Shown here: piece by piece, positions 1-6,317 of the stretch
How positions within the stretch are numbered: the stretch's first letter is position 1
How the letters are laid out: each line of letters starts with the position of its first letter
Assembly: GCA_017560085.1 (NCBI GenBank)
Contig: JAFYPA010000024.1
Location: 1-33,923 of the forward strand
Direction: 5' to 3'
DNA: 33,923 nt
Origin: Clostridia bacterium
Lineage (GTDB): Bacteria; Bacillota; Clostridia; Oscillospirales; CAG-382
Position numbers and translations under genes: made by a program
The notes under the pieces: generated by a model
What the model was told of the DNA's origin: nothing
The model's input: only the letters and a program-made list of their open reading frames with translations
The model's database searches: none

Positions 1-83
1 ACGGGCACAAGAAAGCAATTGACTGCCACGGCAAGCATAAATGCTCCGAGGGTGATGTAGATGTATTCTTTGAGGGGCTTCAA
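1..83 (-). CDS. YitT-family membrane protein, 5' end only
   Basis: Only the first 27 or so codons lie in the window; the gene runs off the left edge. Reading the minus strand from a TTG at 83-81 gives a short basic start (MKPLKEYIYI) followed by a hydrophobic stretch ending in NCFLVP. That pattern is typical of the first membrane helix of YitT/DUF161 proteins, a family of multi-pass membrane proteins with poorly known transport or regulatory roles. The start is chosen because an AAAGGA site lies 7 bases upstream of the TTG, there is no in-frame ATG, and the upstream in-frame residues do not look like protein. It lies downstream of the deacylase gene on the same strand, separated from it by a hairpin terminator at 204-238. 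Family assignment from so few residues is tentative. Confidence 0.55.
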   Translation of the reverse strand, partial: MKPLKEYIYITLGAFMLAVAVNCFLVP

Positions 84-203
84 GGCTTGTTCCTTTCTGC
101 GTGTTTTGCGTTTGGTATATTGTTTGCAGGAAAGAAAATTTAATTCACGGGAAAACAGGAATTTGTCGGTGATGTTGCTTGCATAGTCAAGCCAAAAACA
201 ATC

Positions 204-238
204 AAAAAGCCGTAGCATCACGCCACGGCTGATTTTTT
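204..238. terminator. Bidirectional rho-independent terminator after the deacylase gene
   Basis: A 9-bp stem (208-216 with 222-230, one G-T pair) closes a 5-base loop. On the minus strand it is followed by a T-run (A-run 204-208 on plus), placing it just past the deacylase stop at 237-239. The plus strand also has a T-run at 233-238. Confidence 0.8.
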
Positions 239-1751
239 ATTTAAGGAAGATTTTTCCCGCCATTGTACCGTTGAATACGGCATCCTTTACGGCAACCTTG
301 CCATCGATAATTACGAAGCTCAGACCCTCGCATCTTTCGTTGCAATTCTGATATGTCGCCTTGTCGATGATTCTGTCCGCGTCGAAAATGCATATATCCG
401 CATCCATTCCCTCGCGAAGAAGTCCCTTGCCCGTGAGATTGTATACCGCGGCGGGCATCAAGGTCATTTTGCGTATCATTTCGTGGAGAGTTGTTACCTT
501 GCGGTTTCGGACATATTCACCGAGCACTCTCGGGAAGGTCGCCTTGAGCCTCGGGTGGAATACAGTTGCATTTCTTGCCACGGCAGAGTCTGTGCCTATC
601 ATTGCTCTCGGGTGCTTCATCACTGTTTCCACATCCTCCTCGCACATTGAGAAGAAGCAGCAGTTACAGGTGTTTTCGCTGTCTATGAGAAGCTTGTATG
701 CGGCATCGTGATGGGACATTCCCCACATTTCGGCAATTTCCGATATGCGCTTGCCGAGTACCTCGGGATGATTCTTACAAAGAACAACAAGTATCCAGGA
801 AAGGTCGTCACCTCCACGCTTTTTTAGGTCGGCTTCCTTGATTTTTTTGTATGTGTCGGGGGCCCTGAGATTTCTGCATACGCCGTTGTCTGCGTGGTAT
901 TCCTTGGGGACTATGTATGAGGCAAGGCTTGTGTGCGATGCTGTGTAGGGGTAGACGTTGCAGTAAAGGTCAAAGCCTTCCTCGTTTGCTTCGTCTATCA
1001 TACGGAGTGTGTGGCTGACCTTGCCCCAGTTTTCAAAGAAGCAGGACTTGTGGTGGGAGATTATGCCACGGACACCGCTTGCTTTCACTACGGTTATAAA
1101 CTCACTTACAGCCCTTATAAGCTCGTTGCTTTCGTTTCGGATGTGGGCTTCAAGAATCCCGTCGTATTCGGCAAGCACCTTTGCAAGCTCGCAAAGCTCG
1201 TCTGTTTTTGCAAACATTCCCGGGTTATAAATCAGACCGAAGGACATACCGACAGCACCGTTTTCCATAGCGATTCTAAGGTGTTGCTTCATTTTTTCAA
1301 GCTCTTCGGTTGTAGGCTCTCTGTTTTCCGTACCCATAACCGCATTTCTCACAGAACCGTGACCTATGAGAAGTGCCGTATTAGAGCCTTGGGGATTGTC
1401 CTTTGCGCTTTGGATAAACGTACCCATATTTTCGTAAATACCCTTGTCCTCAGTATCACGGGAGCAGGGTGCAATTGAAGTTCCGCATTGTCCGCCGACG
1501 CTGGTTGTTATGCCCTGCTCAGCTTTTTCTCTTTGCTCGGGGAAGGTTATGATTGTCTTGTCCGAATGGCTGTGGGCATCAATAAAGCCCGGGGTTACGG
1601 TAAGTCCCGAGGCATCGATTATTTCCTTTGCGCCGTCAAGATGCCTTGCGATTTTTGCAATTTTACCGTCCTTTACGGCGATGTCGGCTCTGAAGTATGG
1701 CGAGCCTGTACCGTCTATAATTTTGCCGTTTTTTATAATAAGGTCGTACAT
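237..1751 (-). CDS. N-acyl-D-amino-acid deacylase (D-aminoacylase) family amidohydrolase
   Basis: This 504-residue protein matches the zinc amidohydrolases that remove the acyl group from N-acyl-D-amino acids. The N-terminus has the small beta-sandwich start (IIKNGKIIDGTG), then GFIDAHSHSD with metal-binding H60 and H62. GGQCGTS carries the Cys (C89) typical of D-aminoacylases, which have a Cys metal ligand. Further on come paired His residues in GIISHHKS and the C-terminal block IGTDSA...FHPRL..FPRVLG with the catalytic Asp. Length is normal for the family (about 480-530). The ATG has an AAAGGA site upstream, and the first 19 bases overlap the 3' end of the upstream membrane-protein gene, so the two are co-transcribed. 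D-amino acid N-acyl compounds could come from cell-wall turnover. The exact substrate cannot be read from sequence. Confidence 0.88.
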   Translation of the reverse strand: MYDLIIKNGKIIDGTGSPYFRADIAVKDGKIAKIARHLDGAKEIIDASGLTVTPGFIDAHSHSDKTIITFPEQREKAEQGITTSVGGQCGTSIAPCSRDTEDKGIYENMGTFIQSAKDNPQGSNTALLIGHGSVRNAVMGTENREPTTEELEKMKQHLRIAMENGAVGMSFGLIYNPGMFAKTDELCELAKVLAEYDGILEAHIRNESNELIRAVSEFITVVKASGVRGIISHHKSCFFENWGKVSHTLRMIDEANEEGFDLYCNVYPYTASHTSLASYIVPKEYHADNGVCRNLRAPDTYKKIKEADLKKRGGDDLSWILVVLCKNHPEVLGKRISEIAEMWGMSHHDAAYKLLIDSENTCNCCFFSMCEEDVETVMKHPRAMIGTDSAVARNATVFHPRLKATFPRVLGEYVRNRKVTTLHEMIRKMTLMPAAVYNLTGKGLLREGMDADICIFDADRIIDKATYQNCNERCEGLSFVIIDGKVAVKDAVFNGTMAGKIFLK

Positions 1752-2161
1752 TTTTGGCTTCCTTTCGATTTGAGCATATGTTTATGAATGATAATTGCCT
1801 GCAGGAAAAGGGATGCGCTTATAAGCCCTCCGACAACCGAGTAAAACTCCGTGCCGTAAATCAGCGGACACAGCGAGAGGGATGCGCATATCCAGGTGAG
1901 AAATTCCGCAAAAACAACGGTCATTCGCTTTCTTCTGATAAGATATATCACGGTTAATGCGGTTATTATGCAGGTGAGCACGCACACAATAAGCGGTGAA
2001 AAATTCGCATATCCGTAGGGGACAAGACTGAAGTATGAGTAGAGCTTCCTTGTGACTTCACCGTCGGGATTTGCGAAAACGCACACCGCACCGTAAGGGA
2101 TGATTTCAAGAATAAGTGCGAGAATCGGCAGGATTAAAAGGAAAAATTTTTTCTTTTTCAT
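1733..2161 (-). CDS. Small multi-pass membrane protein of unknown function
   Basis: A 142-residue protein with a lysine-rich start (MKKKKFFLL) and about four hydrophobic segments: near the N-terminus (ILPILALILEIIPYG), then SPLIVCVLTCIITALTVIYLI, a third around FAEFLTWICASLSLCPLIYG and a fourth around VVGGLISASLFLQAIII. The ATG at 2161 is preferred over one at 2230 because it follows a strong AAGGAGG site and because the 2230 codon lies upstream of the mapped -10 box. I do not recognise the family. It is the first gene of a minus-strand unit, has a clear promoter at 2190-2218, and overlaps the deacylase gene by 19 bases, so its product is made together with the deacylase. A link to uptake or signalling would be a guess. 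Confidence 0.7.
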   Translation of the reverse strand: MKKKKFFLLILPILALILEIIPYGAVCVFANPDGEVTRKLYSYFSLVPYGYANFSPLIVCVLTCIITALTVIYLIRRKRMTVVFAEFLTWICASLSLCPLIYGTEFYSVVGGLISASLFLQAIIIHKHMLKSKGSQKCTTLL

Positions 2162-2189
2162 GATGGCTCCTCCTTTTCCGTATATTCCG

Positions 2190-2218
2190 ATTATACAACA
2201 ATTTTTTCGCAAGGTCAA
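2190..2218 (-). promoter_or_regulatory. Sigma-A promoter for the membrane protein/deacylase unit
   Basis: On the minus strand, TTGACC (2218-2213), a 17-base spacer and TATAAT (2195-2190) form a near-consensus promoter. It sits about 30 bases upstream of the ATG at 2161. Confidence 0.85.
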
Positions 2219-2264
2219 TATATATTTCAAAAAATGTATTCGGGTACTTTGACAAAATAACCGC

Positions 2265-2293
2265 TTGACAACCGTCCCGATTGTTGGTATAAT
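2265..2293 (+). promoter_or_regulatory. Consensus sigma-A promoter for the GDPD-HAD operon
   Basis: TTGACA (2265-2270), a 17-base spacer and TATAAT (2288-2293) match the vegetative consensus exactly. Transcription would start near 2300, giving a leader of about 97 bases before the ATG at 2397. It is back-to-back with the minus-strand promoter at 2190-2218, leaving 46 bases between the two -35 boxes. Confidence 0.92.
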
Positions 2294-2307
2294 TAAAGTA
2301 TAAAGTT

Positions 2308-2400
2308 ATGCCTGCGGAAGCATTACGGCTTATCGTAGACGGCAAGACAGTCATTGACAATAAAATCAGTTTGATACCAAAAAGAGAGGAATTTTTATGA
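2308..2400 (+). CDS. Possible 30-codon leader ORF, coupled to the GDPD gene
   Basis: An ATG at 2308 opens a 30-codon frame (MPAEALRLIV...) whose TGA overlaps the ATG of the downstream phosphodiesterase as ATGA, the usual layout for translational coupling. It has no Shine-Dalgarno site and would start only about 8 bases after the predicted transcription start, so it would have to be read nearly leaderless. I regard it as a possibility, not a firm gene. Confidence 0.2.
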   Translation: MPAEALRLIVDGKTVIDNKISLIPKREEFL

Positions 2401-3098
2401 GAATCATAGCCCACAGAAGCGGACCTACAGTATACCCCGAGCAGACGGTTTTATCTGCACTTCACGCACTCAAGAGCGGTGCTGAAATGGTAGAGGTTGA
2501 CGTAAGATTTACAAAGGACGGCGACCTTGCAATACATCACGACGACAGAGCAAGCCATCTTTTCGGTGACGACAGAAACATTCCCGAAATGACAACAACC
2601 GAATTCCTTGCGCTCCGTCACAAGAGAAACCCCGAATTCTGCTCTCATCTTCTCGACCACTATATGATGGCGGGTGCTTTTCCGCTTCTTATTCACATCA
2701 AGGACGAAAAGACTATACCCAAGATTCTTGAGCTTTCCGAAAAGTACGGCTGTACCGACAAGATAATTCTCGGCGTGCTTACCGCTCACGGCGTTGAAAC
2801 CGCAAAGAAGATTATCCCCGGTGTCAAGGTGCTTGTATTTATGGGAGGTCCCGGAAACATTGACGAATGCGTAGAGGCAGGTGCTGACTACATAAGACTC
2901 TGGGAGGACTGGTTTACCGAGGAAAATGTGGCAAAAGTGAAGAAATATCCCCATGTTGAGCTCTGGTGTATGGCAGGCAAGTGCACTCCCGAGGGCGTTG
3001 GCTACACAACAAAGGAAAACATAAAGAAGTTCATCGAAATGGGTGCGGACGGAATTCTTGTAAACGATGTTGAATTCCTGATTGACGCAATGAAATAA
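2397..3098 (+). CDS. Glycerophosphodiester phosphodiesterase (GDPD) family protein, stand-alone
   Basis: A 233-residue GDPD TIM-barrel enzyme. GDPD enzymes split glycerol-3-phosphate or a related phosphate from a phosphodiester using a metal and two histidines. Visible motifs are H6-R7 (AHRSG), E15 (PEQT in place of the usual PENT), E33 and D35 (VEVDVRFTKDG) and the second catalytic His in IHHDD (47-48). The C-terminus ADGILVND is the expected last barrel strand. There is no signal peptide, so it is cytoplasmic. An AGAGAGGA site precedes the ATG. The next gene, a HAD phosphatase, starts 18 bases downstream and may act on its phosphorylated product (inference). It is one of three GDPD domains in this window and the only one that stands alone. 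Confidence 0.88.
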   Translation: MRIIAHRSGPTVYPEQTVLSALHALKSGAEMVEVDVRFTKDGDLAIHHDDRASHLFGDDRNIPEMTTTEFLALRHKRNPEFCSHLLDHYMMAGAFPLLIHIKDEKTIPKILELSEKYGCTDKIILGVLTAHGVETAKKIIPGVKVLVFMGGPGNIDECVEAGADYIRLWEDWFTEENVAKVKKYPHVELWCMAGKCTPEGVGYTTKENIKKFIEMGADGILVNDVEFLIDAMK

Positions 3099-3116
3099 GG
3101 AGAGGCACAGAGCAAA

Positions 3117-3785
3117 ATGAAAATAAAAGCGGCAATATTCGATATGGACGGCACACTTGTAAATTCCCTTACATTCTGGGAATATGCGTGGCCGATTTTC
3201 GGTGAAAAGTATCTCGGCAAGAAGGATTTTTACCCCAGCGCCGAGGACGACAAGGCTATAAGAACAATGACAATGAAGCTCTGCTGGGAGCATATGATAA
3301 AGCAGTACGGCTTCCCGAAGAGTGCTGACGAGCTTACGGACGAAACAAACGAGCTTTGCAGAAAATATTACAAGGAGGTCGTAAACGTAAAGGAAGGCAC
3401 GTTTGAGCTTCTTAAGTATCTTAAGAGTCGGGGAATAAGAATGTGCATAGCCTCCGCAACGGCAAAGTACCTTCTTGTTGAGGTAGCGGCACATTTCGGT
3501 CTTGATAAGTATATGGAAACGATAGTCTCCTGTGCGGACATAGGAAAGGGCAAGGACAAGCCCGATGTATTCCTTGCGGCGGCGGAATTTCTCGGTGCGA
3601 AAGCGTGTGAGGCATGCGTTTTTGAGGACTCCGCTCTTGCGGTGACAACGGCTAAAAATGCGGGATTCTATACTGTCGGTATTTATGATAAGTATAATTA
3701 TGACCACGATATTTTAGAGGCGAATTCCGATATTTATGTTGCCGACGGAGAGAATATAATGAAGGCGGCAAGTGAGATAGAATAA
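3117..3785 (+). CDS. HAD-superfamily phosphatase, beta-phosphoglucomutase-like
   Basis: A 222-residue HAD hydrolase. Motif I is FDMDGTLVNS with nucleophile D9 and acid/base D11. Residues from about 15 to 85 form an alpha-helical cap of the type seen in beta-phosphoglucomutase and small sugar phosphatases. Motif II is IASATAK, the motif III lysine lies in GKGKDKPDVF, and motif IV is CVFEDSALA. These proteins remove phosphate from small molecules or isomerise sugar phosphates. It follows the GDPD gene by 18 bases and precedes an unrecognised gene by 14, so all three share the promoter at 2265. A role in dephosphorylating a GDPD product is an inference from position only. Confidence 0.85.
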   Translation: MKIKAAIFDMDGTLVNSLTFWEYAWPIFGEKYLGKKDFYPSAEDDKAIRTMTMKLCWEHMIKQYGFPKSADELTDETNELCRKYYKEVVNVKEGTFELLKYLKSRGIRMCIASATAKYLLVEVAAHFGLDKYMETIVSCADIGKGKDKPDVFLAAAEFLGAKACEACVFEDSALAVTTAKNAGFYTVGIYDKYNYDHDILEANSDIYVADGENIMKAASEIE

Positions 3786-3799
3786 CACAAAGGAGCTTT

Positions 3800-4675
3800 A
3801 TGACGAGAAAAGAACTGCAATCTGTTGTATTGGATAATATTGGTTTCGGAAATCTTGCACAGAAAATTTCGGAGCTTAATACGGAGTATTCCGAAATACA
3901 GCTTTGTGCCATTGCTTACAGATATTCCGGTACCTTTGACAACGCAATTTATCTTCTTAAGCTTTTGGAAAAGTCCTGCAAGGAAACGAATGTGGCGGAG
4001 TATATCAATAAAATTATTTGTATGATGAAAAAATCCGCCTCGCTTTTTCACGAGGAGGACACGGACAGCATTTACGAGCTAAATATTGTGCTTGACAGAT
4101 TTTCCGCTACCGAAAAGTATATTTGCCGTGATTATGAAGCAGTACTTGAAACGATTTCAAAGTGGCACAAACAATACGGTTATGCTCCTTGCGATACTAC
4201 GGAATATACCGTTGAAAAACGAAGAATTCTGAAATGCAACGAGCCTTTCCGTGAGGATGTTATTGCAGGATGCAAGCTTAATTCAAGGCTTGAGGTGTGC
4301 GGATATTATTCGTCTGAATATATCGGAGCGGAATGTGAAGAAAGCTGCGATGAATGCGAAAAAATTTGTTTTAACAACACTGTGGTGGAATTTCCGAATG
4401 TTGTTGAAAACTGTGGACTTGTGTATTATCATCAGCCCTTTTTCAAAAACGGATACGGCGTTGTGATTGCAGAGCATTCCGACAAGGAGGATTATTATAT
4501 CGTCCCGCTTGATGGATTACACATAGGATACCGTGACTTTGAGAATGCTTTGGATGAGCATATACATATCCCGAAGCCTTATGTAAGAGCTGCGGATATA
4601 TCCGAAATAAGCGGCGGCAAGGGTACAATCGGACAGCTTTACCGTGAGTTTGTTCGGTATATGGAATCCAAATGA
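3800..4675 (+). CDS. Unrecognised cytoplasmic protein with a cysteine cluster
   Basis: A 291-residue protein that I cannot place in a family. The first ~110 residues look mainly helical (EIQLCAIAYRYSG..., NAIYLLKLLEKSC...), like a short helical-repeat segment. The middle carries closely spaced cysteines (AECEESCDECEKICF, spaced C-x3-C-x2-C-x3-C) that could bind zinc or an iron-sulfur cluster. The C-terminal part is rich in aromatic and acidic residues with predicted beta structure. No signal peptide or membrane segment is evident. The ATG has an AAAGGAG site 5-6 bases upstream and the gene follows the HAD gene by 14 bases, so it is probably the last gene of the GDPD-HAD operon. It ends 64 bases before the next promoter. 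Function unknown. Confidence 0.75.
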   Translation: MTRKELQSVVLDNIGFGNLAQKISELNTEYSEIQLCAIAYRYSGTFDNAIYLLKLLEKSCKETNVAEYINKIICMMKKSASLFHEEDTDSIYELNIVLDRFSATEKYICRDYEAVLETISKWHKQYGYAPCDTTEYTVEKRRILKCNEPFREDVIAGCKLNSRLEVCGYYSSEYIGAECEESCDECEKICFNNTVVEFPNVVENCGLVYYHQPFFKNGYGVVIAEHSDKEDYYIVPLDGLHIGYRDFENALDEHIHIPKPYVRAADISEISGGKGTIGQLYREFVRYMESK

Positions 4676-4739
4676 TGCTTTGCAAAAAGGTATATATTTG
4701 ATTAAAAATGACTTTATTTTCATATTTTAGGAAATCCGG

Positions 4740-4768
4740 TTGTATTTTTTCTTGATATGATATATAAT
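4740..4768 (+). promoter_or_regulatory. Sigma-A promoter for the DUF4832-type protein
   Basis: TTGTAT (4740-4745), a 17-base spacer and TATAAT (4763-4768) precede the gene that starts at 4810. Predicted start of transcription is near 4775. Confidence 0.75.
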
Positions 4769-4809
4769 AAATTCAGCATTTAAGTTTATTGTTGAAAGGA
4801 TGTTTTAAT

Positions 4810-6138
4810 TTGACCAAAATAAATAAATTCGGCTACGCTCCCGAAATAAAGCAAAACCCTTTCACGGGCTTTATGAGCTTCCAGCATTTCAGAGGCGACC
4901 CCATTTATTCCGACTGTGTTGTAAAGCCGGAAAACAATATGTGCGAAACGGAAAACTACGAGCCTTATCCCGTTCCCGAGGGCGTTGAGGAAAAGGGCTA
5001 TGAGGAGGGCTATTATCCCGAGGATGTTCCCGTGGCGTACATAAGATTTCTCTGGAAGGAATTTGAGCCCGAAAGAGGAGTGTACAATTATAAGTTTATC
5101 GAGGATATACTCAACAAGGCAAAGGAAAGAGACCAGGTTGCCATTTTCCGTCTTATGGCGCACTCCACAAGATGGCAGGATGATGTTCCCGAATGGCTGA
5201 AATCCATTGTTGAATGCCCCGAAAGACCTACGGGAAAGAGAGTCAAGGATTCGCCCACAGACCCGAAATTCGTTGAGCTTTTCCTTGAGGCTGTGAAGAA
5301 ATTCGGTGAACGCTTTGACGGTGCCGACGGACTTTACGCTATGGATATCTCACTTCCCGGTGCGTGGGGAGAGGGACACAAGCTTGAGCTTTTCGGTGAC
5401 AACATTCTTGAGGTTATCGTTGATGTTTACACCTCGGTATTCAAAAAGACAAGACTTTTCGGTCAGGTGGGACGCCCCGAGCTTCTTCGCTATGCTAACG
5501 AGAAGATTATGACAGGCTGGCGAGGTGACGGCTTTGGCGACCCGCTTCATATTGATACTCTTTACCCGCCCAAAATCGAAAAGGTAAAGGATATGTGGAA
5601 AACCGTTCCCGTTTCCTTCGAGTCCTACTGGTGGCTGGGAGAATGGAAGCGTCAGGGATGGGACATCGATATACTTATCGACAGAAGCCTTCAATGGCAT
5701 CTTTCCTCCTTCAATGCAAAGTCGCTTCCCGTACCCTTTGAATGGAAGGACAAGGTTATTGCATGGGTTCGCAAGATGGGTTATCATATGCAGATAAACA
5801 GCTTTGAATATCCCGAAAATGCAAAGGCGGGGGATACCGTGAAGCTTGTTGCCAACATTGAGAATATCGGTGTTGCTCCTATGTACACGCAGATTCCTCT
5901 TTGCGTAAAGCTAAAGAATGCGGATGCGGAGTACACCTTTGTCTGCGATGAGGATTTGAGAAAATGGCTTCCCGGTAAGCACAAGGGCGAGATTTGTGCT
6001 GTGCTTCCCGAGGATATTGCAAGCGGAGAATACGAAATTCAGTTAGGGCTTAAGAGCGACAAATTCACCGCTTACTTCTGTACAGATGCCGAATATGACG
6101 GTGATTTCTGTAAGGTCGGTAAGATTGTAATCGGCTGA
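4810..6138 (+). CDS. DUF4832-type TIM-barrel protein, putative glycoside hydrolase
   Basis: A 442-residue protein. The N-terminal ~330 residues look like a glycoside-hydrolase TIM barrel: YIRFLWKEFEPERGVYNY is the strand/helix signature seen in retaining beta-glycosidase clans, GAWGEGH likely holds the acid/base Glu, and SFESYWW a candidate nucleophile Glu. The C-terminal ~100 residues, starting around MGYHMQINSFEYPENAKAGD, form an Ig-like domain like the one that ends DUF4832 proteins (NIENIGVAPMY). No signal peptide is seen, so it probably acts inside the cell on an imported oligosaccharide. The TTG at 4810 is chosen because AAAGGA (4795-4800) lies 9 bases upstream; a frame extended to TTG 4789 would place that site inside the coding region. 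It is flanked by its own promoter and terminator. Substrate and catalytic activity are unproven. Confidence 0.7.
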   Translation: MTKINKFGYAPEIKQNPFTGFMSFQHFRGDPIYSDCVVKPENNMCETENYEPYPVPEGVEEKGYEEGYYPEDVPVAYIRFLWKEFEPERGVYNYKFIEDILNKAKERDQVAIFRLMAHSTRWQDDVPEWLKSIVECPERPTGKRVKDSPTDPKFVELFLEAVKKFGERFDGADGLYAMDISLPGAWGEGHKLELFGDNILEVIVDVYTSVFKKTRLFGQVGRPELLRYANEKIMTGWRGDGFGDPLHIDTLYPPKIEKVKDMWKTVPVSFESYWWLGEWKRQGWDIDILIDRSLQWHLSSFNAKSLPVPFEWKDKVIAWVRKMGYHMQINSFEYPENAKAGDTVKLVANIENIGVAPMYTQIPLCVKLKNADAEYTFVCDEDLRKWLPGKHKGEICAVLPEDIASGEYEIQLGLKSDKFTAYFCTDAEYDGDFCKVGKIVIG

Positions 6139-6161
6139 AATTCAATTTGAAATAAAGATTT

Positions 6162-6199
6162 ACGGATGATGATTTTGTGTTGTCATCCGTATTTTTTTT
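6162..6199 (+). terminator. Rho-independent terminator after the DUF4832-type gene
   Basis: An 8-bp stem, ACGGATGA (6162-6169) with TCATCCGT (6183-6190), encloses a 13-base loop and is followed by eight T residues (6192-6199). Confidence 0.88.
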
Positions 6200-6274
6200 G
6201 CATATTTTTTGTTTTTGGGGATATTGTATTCATAAAATCCGAAAAATGCGGAATTATAAGTTCAGCGATAAATT

Positions 6275-6300
6275 TCGGCAAGGTAATTTGCACTTGCCGA
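6275..6300 (+). promoter_or_regulatory. Inverted repeat directly upstream of the ptsG ribosome-binding site
   Basis: TCGGCAAG (6275-6282) and CTTGCCGA (6293-6300) form a perfect 8-bp inverted repeat with a 10-base loop, ending 6 bases before the GAAAGG site of ptsG. With no T-run after it, it is not a terminator. It could be a repressor operator or an RNA hairpin that limits ribosome access. The 5' region also has a weak promoter-like TTGCAT (6198-6203) with TATTGT 18 bases downstream. Confidence 0.5.
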
Positions 6301-6317
6301 TTATGAAAGGAATATTT

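Noticed and set aside
2451..3707. 418-residue minus-strand open frame opposite the GDPD and HAD genes
   Set aside because: It spans two real genes and their junction, has an atypical Cys/His/Leu composition and no ribosome site.
6162..6199. Possible GlcT-type controlled terminator in the ptsG leader
   Set aside because: The hairpin directly follows the upstream gene and no RAT-like sequence overlaps its 5' arm, so it is better read as that gene's own terminator.
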